A stretch of DNA of 64,000 bases from Acutalibacter sp. 1XD8-33. GTDB taxonomy: Bacteria; Bacillota; Clostridia; Oscillospirales; Acutalibacteraceae. Position numbers and translations under genes: made by a program. Positions 1 through 8,514 of this stretch are shown here, one piece after another. Every line of letters begins with the position of its first letter. Positions within the stretch are counted from its first letter, which is position 1. Under the pieces are notes generated by a model. That model searched no databases and was not told the DNA's origin. It worked only from the letters and a program-made list of their open reading frames with translations. The stretch is from the NCBI RefSeq assembly GCF_003612555.1, contig NZ_RAZF01000014.1, forward strand, positions 1-64,000, read 5' to 3'.

Positions 1-1
1 C

Positions 2-55
2 ATGCGCCAGAAACAGCAAATCGTGAACACTCTTTTTGAGCAAGGAAACGCTTAG
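2..55 (+). CDS. C-terminal tail of an upstream gene (partial)
   Basis: An open frame enters from the left edge and stops at TAG 53-55, leaving only about 17 residues. It overlaps the start of the TniQ frame, as expected if the upstream gene is the TnsC-type ATPase that normally precedes tniQ/tnsD. The fragment is too short to identify by itself, so the TnsC suggestion rests on context alone. Confidence 0.3.
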   Translation: MRQKQQIVNTLFEQGNA

Positions 56-857
56 TTTTGTTACCCCCCCCCCGCCGAAAAACTACAAAATTTCTTCGGC
101 GTTTTCTTACAATTTCAAATTGGCGTTGACACCCTATCCTGATGAATGCCTTTATAGTATCTTCTGCCGCTATTTTGTGCGGAGTGGCAGTACATCGAAT
201 AAAAGGACGGTTTTTGAATTATTTGGCGAAGCACAGAACCTTGCTTCATTAGTGTACCTTCCCCGCAGGCTGGAATTGGTTGATGGATGGGTTGGCTCAG
301 GCAGCCTAATCACAAGGGAGGGACTTGCCGATAACAACAGCTGCTATGGCTATTTTTCCGTTGCTTTTACTGAGACGATGCTACAGGAGATGGAGGAAAA
401 AATCGTTACAGGAGGAAGCAACCGCAGCCTGGAAAGGCAGATGATCCAGAAATGCAGTAGGAGCTATTGGCCGGAATATCTGCAGTACTGCCCGGAATGT
501 ACGAAGGAAGACATTGAAAGCTTCGGGGAGACATACTGGCACAGGCTGCCTCAACTGCCAGGAGTCGAATACTGCCCTAAGCATGGTAAAGCAATCCAGA
601 ATAGCAGCGTCTATTTGAAAGAAACTACGATGCGGTTCCTGCCGGCATCCCATACGTTGCGCAGGATGGATGAGAAAGAAAAAGCCGAGAAATGGATGCA
701 CAAAGAGAAATATCTTATGATAGCCAAGGACAGTGAATGGCTTCTGATGAATGGGCGGAGGCTGAAGGGATGCAAGGAAGTCGCCAGAAAGTATAAGGAA
801 CTGTTTATGGAAAAGGGGCTAACAACAGCGCAGGGCATACGCTACAGCTTACAGTGA
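36..857 (+). CDS. TniQ/TnsD-family transposon targeting protein, N-terminal part
   Basis: Tn7-type TniQ/TnsD proteins bind the target DNA and recruit the TnsC ATPase. The first about 190 residues look like the TniQ domain: the PYPDECLYS motif near residue 34, then a zinc-binding pattern with C152, C155, H169, C180 and H183. Only a TTG (36) is available as a start, and it has no good ribosome site. A run of ten C bases follows at 64-73, a likely place for slippage or a frame error, so the true N-terminus is uncertain. The frame ends in a 4-bp overlap with the next frame, which carries the TnsD-like C-terminal region. The two may be one TnsD gene split by a frameshift or two coupled genes. Confidence 0.75.
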   Translation: MSKETLSFVTPPPPKNYKISSAFSYNFKLALTPYPDECLYSIFCRYFVRSGSTSNKRTVFELFGEAQNLASLVYLPRRLELVDGWVGSGSLITREGLADNNSCYGYFSVAFTETMLQEMEEKIVTGGSNRSLERQMIQKCSRSYWPEYLQYCPECTKEDIESFGETYWHRLPQLPGVEYCPKHGKAIQNSSVYLKETTMRFLPASHTLRRMDEKEKAEKWMHKEKYLMIAKDSEWLLMNGRRLKGCKEVARKYKELFMEKGLTTAQGIRYSLQ

Positions 858-1342
858 AGGAATTGAATGAGCTGGTTCCGGGAGCTTATGCATGGTTTAG
901 TAAAAATGATTTCCAGTGGCTAAAGGATCGGTTGGTAACGGATCAGGAAAAAGTGTACTGGGCAGAATGGGAACAGGAACAGCTGGAAAATTTAAAAGAG
1001 GCGTATGCAACAATCCAAAAGGAAGGAGATCCGAACAGACGTGTCACGATTGGATGGCTGTGTACAGTTGCTGGATTGAGGGAAAGTGAGATTAAGGGGC
1101 GTTTGCACCGTTTTGCAGATATCCGTGCCTTTATAGGAGAAGTAGTTGAAACTAAAGAAGAATGGCTGGGGCGTAGATTCTCTAAGATTGCAGAAAGAAA
1201 GAGTAGGGCCGGAGAAAAGATAGGTATTAATGATGTACGGCAGGAGATGAGTTTGAAGCCAAACACATATCATAAATATAGTGAATTTATCGAGAAGCTG
1301 ATTAAAGAACTAAATGGAGGTGTTCATAATGGATTTATTTGA
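854..1342 (+). CDS. TnsD-like C-terminal DNA-binding protein (possibly the second half of a split tnsD)
   Basis: The 162 residues read like the C-terminal half of TnsD, which recognises the attachment site through helix-turn-helix-like repeats. The stretch around residues 63-85 (RVTIGWLCTVAGL) and the one around 125-150 (GINDVRQEMSLKPNTYHKY) are two such repeats. The GTG start overlaps the TniQ stop by 4 bp. Many TnsD proteins carry both regions in one chain, so this is either a natural split or a frameshift near 840-854. Confidence in the family is moderate because the motifs were judged by eye. Confidence 0.6.
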   Translation: MKELNELVPGAYAWFSKNDFQWLKDRLVTDQEKVYWAEWEQEQLENLKEAYATIQKEGDPNRRVTIGWLCTVAGLRESEIKGRLHRFADIRAFIGEVVETKEEWLGRRFSKIAERKSRAGEKIGINDVRQEMSLKPNTYHKYSEFIEKLIKELNGGVHNGFI

Positions 1343-1351
1343 TTATAGGGA

Positions 1352-1380
1352 TTGCTTTACTGGAAAGAATGGAGTATAAT
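1352..1380 (+). promoter_or_regulatory. Sigma-A-type promoter
   Basis: TTGCTT (1352-1357), a 17-base spacer and a perfect TATAAT (1375-1380) lie between the TnsD-like gene and the two-gene operon starting at 1448. The cargo genes therefore appear to have their own promoter. Confidence 0.7.
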
Positions 1381-1447
1381 TTCAAAAAATAATCATTGGT
1401 AGTACAAAAGTAATTTGTATTATGTACATAGGACAAGGAGGATAAAT

Positions 1448-1813
1448 ATGGCACAGAATAGTGATAGTGTTGAATTTGTAACATCAAAATCTTTAAGGGA
1501 GATTGAAAAGGCTCTTCAAAAAGCGTATAGACGGGCTGGAGTGGAAAGTGTAGAACAAAAACCAGGGACATCATCTTACAGTGTTGCCTTATATGGAAAA
1601 CCAGCACCCCTTTCTCCCTTCGTTTTTGAAGTGGATGTAACAATATGGTCAGAGAATGATGGAACATATACAGTTGAGTTGGAAGCGGTTGGTGATGGTG
1701 CCGGAAAATATTTTGGAACAGCATTGACAAGAGAATATGGAACATATAGGGAATTGAAAGCCAGTAAGAAACGGAGAGATATTATACTGAACGAATTAAA
1801 GAGGAACCTATGA
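1448..1813 (+). CDS. Hypothetical protein, first gene of a cargo operon beside tnsD
   Basis: I do not recognise this 121-residue protein. It starts at ATG 1448 after a strong AAGGAGG (1435-1441). It has an N-terminal helix (SLREIEKALQKAYRRAG), a central strand-rich part and a basic C-terminal helix ending KRRDIILNELKRNL. It has no signal peptide or membrane segment. Its stop overlaps the ATG of the next gene (ATGA), so translation is probably coupled to a membrane protein. Its place beside a Tn7-type targeting gene, where cargo often includes defence genes, is suggestive only. Confidence 0.6.
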   Translation: MAQNSDSVEFVTSKSLREIEKALQKAYRRAGVESVEQKPGTSSYSVALYGKPAPLSPFVFEVDVTIWSENDGTYTVELEAVGDGAGKYFGTALTREYGTYRELKASKKRRDIILNELKRNL

Positions 1814-2454
1814 GTGATGAAATTTGTAAGAAAATTAGCAATATATGCAGTTTTATAGGCGTGGTGTGGATGACTTATGGAGCATGTTATAATGTCCTGG
1901 TGTATAATATAACATTTCCCCAGATATTTCTTTGGGATCCGATAAGCTATGCCACGGGGTTTATTCCAATTATTGCTGGAGGTGTATTAAGAGCTTGGTA
2001 TGTTGTCCGAGAAGGATTTCATGGATCTTCGACAGTAAAGTTTGTTTGTGAACCTCTGACATACCTGCTTTTTTTGTTCATTGACCTATTGATTATAAGG
2101 CATTTCGAGATGCATAGAGGGTTTGCCTTGGCTTTTAGCTGGAATTTTTTTGTTGGCTTTGTTCTTCTTCTTATTTTTGCTGTGATACAGGCTACTGTGT
2201 TCGCATATTTGGAACACGAGAGCATACATGAGATTTTTTCGGGTAGAACGTTATGGATTGCATGGCTTACGCTTGCTGCAGTTAACGGATGTGTGGAAGC
2301 ATATGAATACGTCAAAGGATATGGTGAATTACTCCAGGAAACTATTCAAATGTGGGTAGTTGTATCTATTGTTTTGACTTTGCTCTATATGGTATGGATA
2401 ATTATATATTTAATATTTTCAGTTCCGTTTGCATTGTTTGGAATGTTAGAGTGA
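1810..2454 (+). CDS. Multi-pass membrane protein, unknown function
   Basis: The 214 residues contain about six hydrophobic segments (roughly 11-32, 45-60, 80-97, 105-130, 147-160 and 178-205) with short loops, so this is an integral membrane protein. No transporter or enzyme motif is visible. It overlaps the preceding soluble protein by ATGA and is followed by a GTGA overlap with a small frame, so all three are probably made from one mRNA. The local sequence is more AT-rich than the core genes further right, which fits acquired DNA. Confidence 0.6.
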   Translation: MSDEICKKISNICSFIGVVWMTYGACYNVLVYNITFPQIFLWDPISYATGFIPIIAGGVLRAWYVVREGFHGSSTVKFVCEPLTYLLFLFIDLLIIRHFEMHRGFALAFSWNFFVGFVLLLIFAVIQATVFAYLEHESIHEIFSGRTLWIAWLTLAAVNGCVEAYEYVKGYGELLQETIQMWVVVSIVLTLLYMVWIIIYLIFSVPFALFGMLE

Positions 2455-2612
2455 AAAAGTTCTTGTTCTCGAAGAAAAAGGAAGGCAGCCAACTGTATTC
2501 GAGCAAGACAGCGAGTGAATTAGTCGGTATTGTGAAGGTCGTAATTATAATGACGGTGAATAGTTACCCCCAAAAATTTACGAAAGACTCGTTGGAGATT
2601 TCAGCCCGATAA
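2451..2612 (+). CDS. Possible small basic protein, coupled to the membrane protein gene
   Basis: A GTG start overlaps the preceding stop (GTGA) and opens a 53-residue frame beginning MKKFLFSKKKEG, with a hydrophobic patch (LVGIVKVVIIM). No family is recognised and no separate ribosome site is seen. It could be a truncated gene or a chance frame; the coupling overlap is the only support. Confidence 0.3.
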   Translation: MKKFLFSKKKEGSQLYSSKTASELVGIVKVVIIMTVNSYPQKFTKDSLEISAR

Positions 2613-2713
2613 GCAGATGTTTCGTAGAATTTATAAGTTTACTAAAGTTATTGGGATGTTCAGTGAATACGGGCAGGTAATATAATAGAATAGTGAAGCT
2701 GCACAAGGCTTGG

Positions 2714-2754
2714 AAAAGATGCTATTACTGTAAAAAGTAAGAGCATCTTTTTTT
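2714..2754 (+). terminator. Rho-independent terminator
   Basis: A stem of AAAGATGCT and AGCATCTTT, extended by inner TTACT/AGTAA pairing, is followed by a T run. It closes the Tn7-side operon before the ICE remnant begins. Confidence 0.75.
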
Positions 2755-2830
2755 GTACAAAGGAGGCGATGCCATTGAATGTTCAAAGTGGATAGTATGA
2801 AATTTAATTTACAAAAAGAAGGTAATTAGT

Positions 2831-3894
2831 ATGAAACTTATTTTTGAAAGGACAGTTTATTCGATGGAATAGGTGTGTTTCCCCTGGCGGCTAAACTGAA
2901 TGGAATCGAGCCAGTCTGGGCCAGCGAGATAATGAAAGCGCCTGTTTCCATCACCAAGCGCCATTTCCCCAACATGGCGCACTTGGGGGATATCACCCTG
3001 CTGGACGGCGGGAAAATCCCGCCTGTTGACATTATAACCTTCGGCTCGCCCTGCCAGAATTTTTCACAGATTGGCGACCGTGCAGGGCTGGCCGGGAAGA
3101 AATCGAACCTGTTTTTTCAGGCTATCAGAATCATAAACGAAATGAGGGATGCCACTGGAAATCTATTTCCAACTTTCGCTGTTTGGGAAAACGTCATGGG
3201 AAGCCTTTCATCCGGAAACCGGCTGGATTTTGGAGCCGTGCTCACAGCTTTCGCGGGGTGCCCGGTTCCAATGCCTGCTTCCGGGAAGTGGGCAAACGCC
3301 GGGATGGTTAGAGGGGGACAGCCTGATCTGGCCTGGCGGCTTATGGACGCCCAATATTGGGCAAGGCCCCCTCTGGCCCGAAGAAAGCGCGTGTTTCTCC
3401 TGGCAGATTTTAGAGGGCGGCGTGCTGCAAAAATACTGTTTAGGCCCCCGGGCGTGCGCCCAATTTCTGGAACTGGCGGCCCGGGCGGGAATCCCGCCGC
3501 CCCCGGAGATAGAAGCCCTTTTCTTGAAGCAGGGGGGCGTGTACCCATCGTCTACCCTTTTCAAATGTATAGAATGAGGGCAGCAGCAGCAAACCAGAAC
3601 CATGCGCAGTTTATAGGCGGCTTTGGCAGGAGAAACGACCCGTTCCCCACCATCCTTGCCAGCCGAAACGCGCCTTTTGCCTTTTGGTACGAGGATGACC
3701 CGGCGGGCGGTTGTGTCCGCTATCTGACGGAGCGGGAAACCGAGCGGGCTATGGGCCTGCCCGATGGCTGGACGGAGTTCGGCGCGGCGGGCGAGAGGAT
3801 AAGCCCGGCCCAAAGGTATATGGCTTTGGGAAATTCTATCGCCCTGCCCTGTGCTTTTTACATTATGGAAGGTATCAAAAATTCAGTAAATTAG
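2831..3894 (+). pseudogene. DNA (cytosine-5)-methyltransferase with a broken N-terminus
   Basis: From GTG 2875 an uninterrupted 339-residue frame shows the C5-methyltransferase motifs: SPCQNFSQ with the catalytic Cys (motif IV), ENV (motif VI), ARRKRVF (motif VIII) and a closing GNSIALP (motif X). The SAM-binding motif I, SLFDGIGVFPLAA, is encoded just upstream in the same frame (2854 onward), but a TGA at 2845 cuts it off from any start. ATG 2831, with AGAAGG before it, opens another frame (MKLIF) that would join if one base were added near 2841-2848. I therefore read it as recently frameshifted. Solitary methyltransferases like this are common in Tn1549-like ICEs, next to the cell-wall hydrolase gene that follows here. 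Confidence 0.75.
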
Positions 3895-3901
3895 CGTGGA
3901 A

Positions 3902-3928
3902 ATGCGTCCCAACTTGGGACGCATTTTT
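3902..3928. terminator. Palindromic hairpin, repeat copy 1
   Basis: Arms ATGCGTCCCAA and TTGGGACGCAT flank a single C and are followed by TTTTG, so the hairpin may terminate the methyltransferase transcript. The same palindrome recurs at 11727 and, damaged, at 18913, all inside ICE-derived DNA. Confidence 0.65.
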
Positions 3929-3942
3929 GCTTTATCCAGGAG

Positions 3943-6021
3943 GTGCATTTTATCCGAATCATACGAGAAAAAGACCCGTCTATGGTTATTAAGGCGAGCG
4001 CCCCTGTTAAGAAAAAACAGGGTGAAAGCGTCCTGCCAAAGCAGCGGGCGATGAAACTTGCCAGAGACAAGTTTACAAAGAAAATCCGTGATTCTGCCCA
4101 GCCGAACGATAGGGAGCAGCAGGACAGGCCCGCCGGCAATTTTGCCGTTGACAGCACCCAGCAGGCGGCTCAATTTGTAAGTGATAAAGCCGTGAATGGC
4201 AGTATGCAGAAAGCGAAAATTGCCATTCAGCAGCGGCAGAATTTCATTAAGGAACGCAAGGCTCAGGCCGCGGAGAAAAAAGCTCAGGTGGTGGAGGCTG
4301 TTCATAAGGGGCAGGATATTAGCAGGGCTGAATTGTCCCGTGGTATACAACCTTCCCCCACTGAAAACAGGGCAGGAATTTACCGCAGTGAATCTTCTGT
4401 ACACATAGGGATAGATTATGCCCCGTTCACCCCTCAACCGAAGTATGCCGCCCATGACCCGGTACAGCGGCCAGCAGCCGAATCCGGTTTTTCGCAGGCT
4501 GCCTATAGGGAAACTCCTGTGCAAAAATCAGAACCATTCACCCATCGCCCCATAGCCACAAACAGTAACCTACACAAAAATCAATCAATCCATCGATCCG
4601 TCCAGCCGCCCGCCGGGGAGGCTGGACGTTCCTCTATTAAGGAGCACAATTCCGACGCTTTTGCCCCCAAAGAAAAGCCGGTTCGCGGCCCCTCTGCCAT
4701 TAAATCCCGCCGCGCCGAGGAAACCGTGAAAAATTTGACTGATCCCATCAAAACAGATATGATTAACACAAATAGAGCTGCAACTTTCCCGAAACTGAAC
4801 AATTCTGTGAAACCCGTAAAAAGCGCAGTGCCGCGCCGTTCAGCAGGCAAGGCCCTGATGGAGCGCGCCGCCCGGAAAATGAAGCTCCACAGCCAGAAAC
4901 AGCTCGCCCAAAAAGCAGGTAAAACCGCTAAAGCCACAGGAGCCGCCACGAAAAAGGCCGCTGTCGTTACCGTCCGGGCCGCACGCGCTCTTATAAGTGC
5001 CCTTGCCGGGCTTGTAGGCGGGACAGGCGTTTTCATCCTCCTGGCCGTGGTACTGCTGGGCGGTGCATTGTCGGCCTTCGGTGCTTCTCCTGGTACTGGT
5101 ATCTACACACCTGTCAGCGCAGAGGTAGAAGCCTTCGAACCCACCATCCGTATATACGCCACCCAGCACGGAATCCCCGAATACGTGGACTTGATAAAGG
5201 CCGTGATGATGCAGGAATCCGGCGGCAATGTGGAGCTGGTGGGCGGCGATGTTATGCAATGTGCCGAGGGAATGGGCCTGCCCGTAGGGACGCCGGTTGA
5301 CCCGGAGCGCTCTATTGATTTCGGGACAAGCATTATCGCCAACAACCTACAGCTTGCGGGCGCCACAGGCCCTGGAGATATCCCGCATATAAGCCTTGCT
5401 TTGCAAGGCTACAACTTCGGCAACGGCTACATATCCTGGGCGCTGGCCCGGGGCGGTTACTCCAAGGAAAATGCCCGGGAGTTTTCTGTCTGGCAGGCAG
5501 GAATCCATGGGTGGAGTGGGTACGGCGACATCGACTATGTAGACCACGTCCTGCGATACTATCCTCTGGCAGCAAATCCTCTGGGCGGGGCCAGCGCCAT
5601 AGCCGAGGGCCGGTTTGCTTTCCCGTTCCCTGGCCACACCTGGGACACCTATTCGGGGCACAACGGCATAGATATTTCCTTTGCAAACTGCTATGGGGAG
5701 CCGGTCTATGCCTGCGCCCCCGGCACTGTCCGCTATATCCAAGATGGGTGGACGCCTGCCCATGGGGTAAATAATATGTGGTCTTTTGGTAACTGTGTGG
5801 TGGTAGACCATGTGGACGGGTGGCAGTCTGTCTATGCCCATCTATCCAGGCTGGCGGTTGTCCCCGGCACGCCTATCCGCCAGGGGCAGCTTGTGGGGAA
5901 CATTGGTAGCACGGGCAATTCTACCGGGCCGCACTTGCACTTGGCGTTGTACTATCACGGCAGCCCCGGCGAGAATGGCATGAACTATGCGGAGATGGCG
6001 TGGCCGCAGTATAGGGGGTAG
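3943..6021 (+). CDS. ICE transfer cell-wall hydrolase (lysozyme-like plus M23 peptidase)
   Basis: This protein (up to 692 residues) would open the peptidoglycan for conjugation. The first about 340 residues are basic, low-complexity and cytoplasmic. One membrane segment follows (about 345-378, ALISALAGLVGG...). Outside the membrane come a lysozyme/transglycosylase-like domain (about 395-530, with MMQESGG and LALQGYNFGNGYI) and a C-terminal M23 endopeptidase (about 560-692, with GHNGIDIS and the HLHLAL metal motif). The start is unclear: AGGAGG at 3938-3943 overlaps GTG 3943, ATG 3982 lies 38 bases away, and ATC 3952 has the ideal spacing. The family is well known from Tn916/Tn1549-type elements. 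Confidence 0.85.
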   Translation: MHFIRIIREKDPSMVIKASAPVKKKQGESVLPKQRAMKLARDKFTKKIRDSAQPNDREQQDRPAGNFAVDSTQQAAQFVSDKAVNGSMQKAKIAIQQRQNFIKERKAQAAEKKAQVVEAVHKGQDISRAELSRGIQPSPTENRAGIYRSESSVHIGIDYAPFTPQPKYAAHDPVQRPAAESGFSQAAYRETPVQKSEPFTHRPIATNSNLHKNQSIHRSVQPPAGEAGRSSIKEHNSDAFAPKEKPVRGPSAIKSRRAEETVKNLTDPIKTDMINTNRAATFPKLNNSVKPVKSAVPRRSAGKALMERAARKMKLHSQKQLAQKAGKTAKATGAATKKAAVVTVRAARALISALAGLVGGTGVFILLAVVLLGGALSAFGASPGTGIYTPVSAEVEAFEPTIRIYATQHGIPEYVDLIKAVMMQESGGNVELVGGDVMQCAEGMGLPVGTPVDPERSIDFGTSIIANNLQLAGATGPGDIPHISLALQGYNFGNGYISWALARGGYSKENAREFSVWQAGIHGWSGYGDIDYVDHVLRYYPLAANPLGGASAIAEGRFAFPFPGHTWDTYSGHNGIDISFANCYGEPVYACAPGTVRYIQDGWTPAHGVNNMWSFGNCVVVDHVDGWQSVYAHLSRLAVVPGTPIRQGQLVGNIGSTGNSTGPHLHLALYYHGSPGENGMNYAEMAWPQYRG

Positions 6022-6165
6022 GGATGTGGCCTGAGCTGGGCAATACCATTAAGTTTAGCCTAGCAAACATAATCCGTTCTGCATCCACAGCACCGTAATC
6101 ATAATTGATTTTTACTATAGCACAAATGGATCATAAATATAAACAAGCCGCCTGCCTTTCCCATT

Positions 6166-6232
6166 TCTTTAGAAACTCTTTAGAAATCCCCTCCCACCCC
6201 GTAAAAACGCCGAAACATTTCCTTGTTATAAT
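6166..6232 (+). promoter_or_regulatory. Promoter with tandem activator-like direct repeats
   Basis: Two copies of TCTTTAGAAA (6166-6175 and 6177-6186) lie one helical turn apart, followed by TATAAT at 6227-6232 with a very poor -35 (AAAAAC region). Tandem direct repeats upstream of a weak -35 are typical of OmpR-family activation, so the operon may be autoregulated by the response regulator encoded at 6255. Confidence 0.5.
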
Positions 6233-6254
6233 AGTCACAAAGGAGGAATGACTT

Positions 6255-6947
6255 ATGTACCATATCCTCGTGGTAGAGGATGACCAGGAAATCAATCGTC
6301 TGCTATGCCGCTTACTGGAACAAAACAATTATTGCCCTATCCCAGCCCTCAACGGTTTGGAGGCACTTCAAACCGTTGAGCAAGAGACCGTTGACCTGAT
6401 ACTATTGGACTTGATGCTCCCCGGCCTCCATGGTGAGCAGCTTCTGGCAGAAATCCGCAGAGCGAGCACCGTGCCTGTCATCATCGTTTCCGCCAAGACC
6501 AACATGGAGGGTAAGGTGGAACTGCTCCGGCAGGGTGCGGATGACTACATCACCAAGCCCTTTCACACAGGAGAGGTACTGGCCCGTATCCAGGTCTGTC
6601 TGCGCCGGGCGCTTAGGGATAATGCCCCGCCTGCCGTTCTGCATACCCATGGCCTGACTTTAGACACCTGTGCTAAAGCGGCCAGCGTGGAGGGCCATAC
6701 CGTCCCCCTCACTGCCAAAGAGTATAAGCTGTTGGAAACCTTGGCGCTAAATCCCCATATGACTTTTTCCAAGCGCCAGCTTTTTGAAGCCGCTTGGCAC
6801 GAGCCATACTTAAATGGGGACGCACTCAATACGCACATTAGCAACCTGAGAAAAAAGCTGAAAGCCAAAGGGGCTGACTGCATAGAGACGATATTCGGTA
6901 TTGGCTACAAGCTGCGGGAGGAGGAACACCATGGCAACGGTATTTGA
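6255..6947 (+). CDS. OmpR-family response regulator
   Basis: The 230-residue protein has a receiver domain (1-115) with acidic residues E8, D9, D10, phospho-acceptor D52 and K101 in ITKPF, then a winged-helix DNA-binding domain (about 130-225, with LTAKEYKLLETLALNPHMTF). AAAGGAGG precedes the ATG. It is the first gene of an operon with an ABC ATPase, two permeases and a histidine kinase. This order resembles VanR-like/BceR-like modules carried on ICEs that sense and export antimicrobial peptides. The ligand cannot be read from the sequence. The last 17 bp overlap the ATPase gene. Confidence 0.9.
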   Translation: MYHILVVEDDQEINRLLCRLLEQNNYCPIPALNGLEALQTVEQETVDLILLDLMLPGLHGEQLLAEIRRASTVPVIIVSAKTNMEGKVELLRQGADDYITKPFHTGEVLARIQVCLRRALRDNAPPAVLHTHGLTLDTCAKAASVEGHTVPLTAKEYKLLETLALNPHMTFSKRQLFEAAWHEPYLNGDALNTHISNLRKKLKAKGADCIETIFGIGYKLREEEHHGNGI

Positions 6948-7842
6948 GGCTCAGGCCCTCATCAAATGTTACCGGCGGCGTACAGTGCTGGATAACCTGC
7001 ATCTTTCCATCCCCCAGGGGAGCGTCTATGGCTTGGTGGGGGGAAATGGTGCGGGGAAAACCACCCTTATCCGCTTGATGGCCGGGCTGGATTTCCCTAC
7101 CTCCGGTGGCTTCTCCCTTTTCGGGAAAGCGGAAAATCAAGTGGAACAACGCCGGCGTATGGGCTTTCTCATCGAAAGCCCGGCCTTATACCCGGATATG
7201 ACCGCCCGGCAAAACCTGGAGCTGGTGCGTATCCAAAGGGGCATACCAGAAAAGAACCAGGTGGATGAACTGTTAGAGCGTCTGTCCCTGCAGGACACGG
7301 GCCGCCAGCGAGTAAAAAACTTCTCTTTGGGGATGCGCCAGCGGCTGGGCATTGCTGTGGCGCTGTTAAATGAGCCGGAATTCCTGGTACTGGACGAGCC
7401 CATCAACAGCCTGGATCCCACAGGCATTTTGGAGATACGCAGGCTGCTGCAGGAGTTGAACCAGCAAAAGGGCACCACTATTCTGATTTCCAGCCACATC
7501 CTGCCGGAACTGGAGAGCTTGGCCACCCGGTATGGGTTCCTGCATCATGGGCGGCTGGTTCAGGACATCTCCGCCGGGGAACTGGGAGAACGCTGCCGTC
7601 AGTACATCCTTCTTCGCGTACCTGACCCGGAGCGGGCGGCGGCCCTGCTGGAATCGGAACTGCATACGGCGAAATTTACTGTGTATCCTGATCGTTCCTT
7701 GCACATTTACGACCTTATGGGGCGCACCGTGGAGATCAGCGCCTGCTTGGCCCATCATCAAATCCCCGTCCAGGAATTGACCACCAAAGGCGATGACCTG
7801 GAAACCTATTTCCAACGGTTGATAGGAGGTGGAGCAGAGTGA
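6931..7842 (+). CDS. ABC transporter ATP-binding protein (BcrA/lantibiotic-immunity type)
   Basis: The 303-residue ATPase has Walker A GGNGAGKT (37-44), the signature LGMRQRLGIA, Walker B FLVLDEPINSLDP and the H-loop SSHILPEL, followed by a C-terminal regulatory tail of about 80 residues as in BcrA-like proteins. ATG 6931 with GGGAGGAGGA upstream is preferred to the TTG 30 bases earlier. It should energise the two permeases encoded immediately downstream. In this family the usual roles are lantibiotic or bacitracin self-protection or resistance; the actual substrate is unknown. Confidence 0.9.
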   Translation: MATVFEAQALIKCYRRRTVLDNLHLSIPQGSVYGLVGGNGAGKTTLIRLMAGLDFPTSGGFSLFGKAENQVEQRRRMGFLIESPALYPDMTARQNLELVRIQRGIPEKNQVDELLERLSLQDTGRQRVKNFSLGMRQRLGIAVALLNEPEFLVLDEPINSLDPTGILEIRRLLQELNQQKGTTILISSHILPELESLATRYGFLHHGRLVQDISAGELGERCRQYILLRVPDPERAAALLESELHTAKFTVYPDRSLHIYDLMGRTVEISACLAHHQIPVQELTTKGDDLETYFQRLIGGGAE

Positions 7843-8510
7843 AAGCAATATGCTACCGGTTTTTCCATAGCCCTGGGGTGGGCGTGTTCTTCCTGCTTTA
7901 TGGGGTGGTAAGCTGCCTTTCCCTCATCAGCGACTTTTCCTCTCCGGGGGAGCTGTTTGTCCAGAATTTGGGGGATATGGGTCCGCCCGGTTTGGGGCTA
8001 TCCGTATTTTCAGCGGTATATATGGGGGCGGCATTTAGCCGCCGCACTTTCCAAAGCCAAATTGCCCATGGAGCGTCCCGGATAAAGCTGCTGAGAAATC
8101 ACTTTCTGCTGTTAACACTGGTATTCTTGTTCCTGGCCTATCTTAACGCCGGGCTGCCTGCCCTGCTTTGGGCTATCTGGCGGGGCGGTATGGGCGGCGC
8201 GTATCCAATGGAATATTTGCTGCGCCTGTGCCTGCCCGCTGCCCTGCTTACAACAGCCAGGGGCGTGGGGCTGCTGATATTCCCTTTCCTGTTCCGGGAC
8301 TCGGTCAAGACCCTGATGATATCTCTTGTGTACACCCTGCTGGTATCCGTGCTGACCCAAAGCGACCGGCATACCTTCCCATACAGCTTCTACGGTCTGG
8401 CACCTTTCCCTCTGTGGGCAGATGTTACCGTAGCCATTTTGTCCCTGGGCATACTGGCCCTAACCTTCGGCCTGCTGGCACTATACTTCCGCCAGACGGC
8501 TTTGAGGTGA
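7839..8510 (+). CDS. ABC-2-type permease, first subunit
   Basis: The 223-residue membrane protein starts at a GTG that overlaps the ATPase stop (GTGA). It has about six hydrophobic segments and the layout of small BcrB/LanE-type permeases: an early helix pair, then a conserved-looking cytoplasmic stretch (RRTFQSQIAHG) also present in the next gene (QRTFQQKIAQG). The shared motif suggests that the two permeases are ancient duplicates forming a heterodimer with the ATPase. Confidence 0.8.
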   Translation: MKAICYRFFHSPGVGVFFLLYGVVSCLSLISDFSSPGELFVQNLGDMGPPGLGLSVFSAVYMGAAFSRRTFQSQIAHGASRIKLLRNHFLLLTLVFLFLAYLNAGLPALLWAIWRGGMGGAYPMEYLLRLCLPAALLTTARGVGLLIFPFLFRDSVKTLMISLVYTLLVSVLTQSDRHTFPYSFYGLAPFPLWADVTVAILSLGILALTFGLLALYFRQTALR

Positions 8511-8514
8511 CGCT

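Noticed and set aside
3149-3577. An alternative frame inside the methyltransferase gene
   Set aside because: All the methyltransferase motifs are in the frame of 2875-3894. The other frame has no domain.
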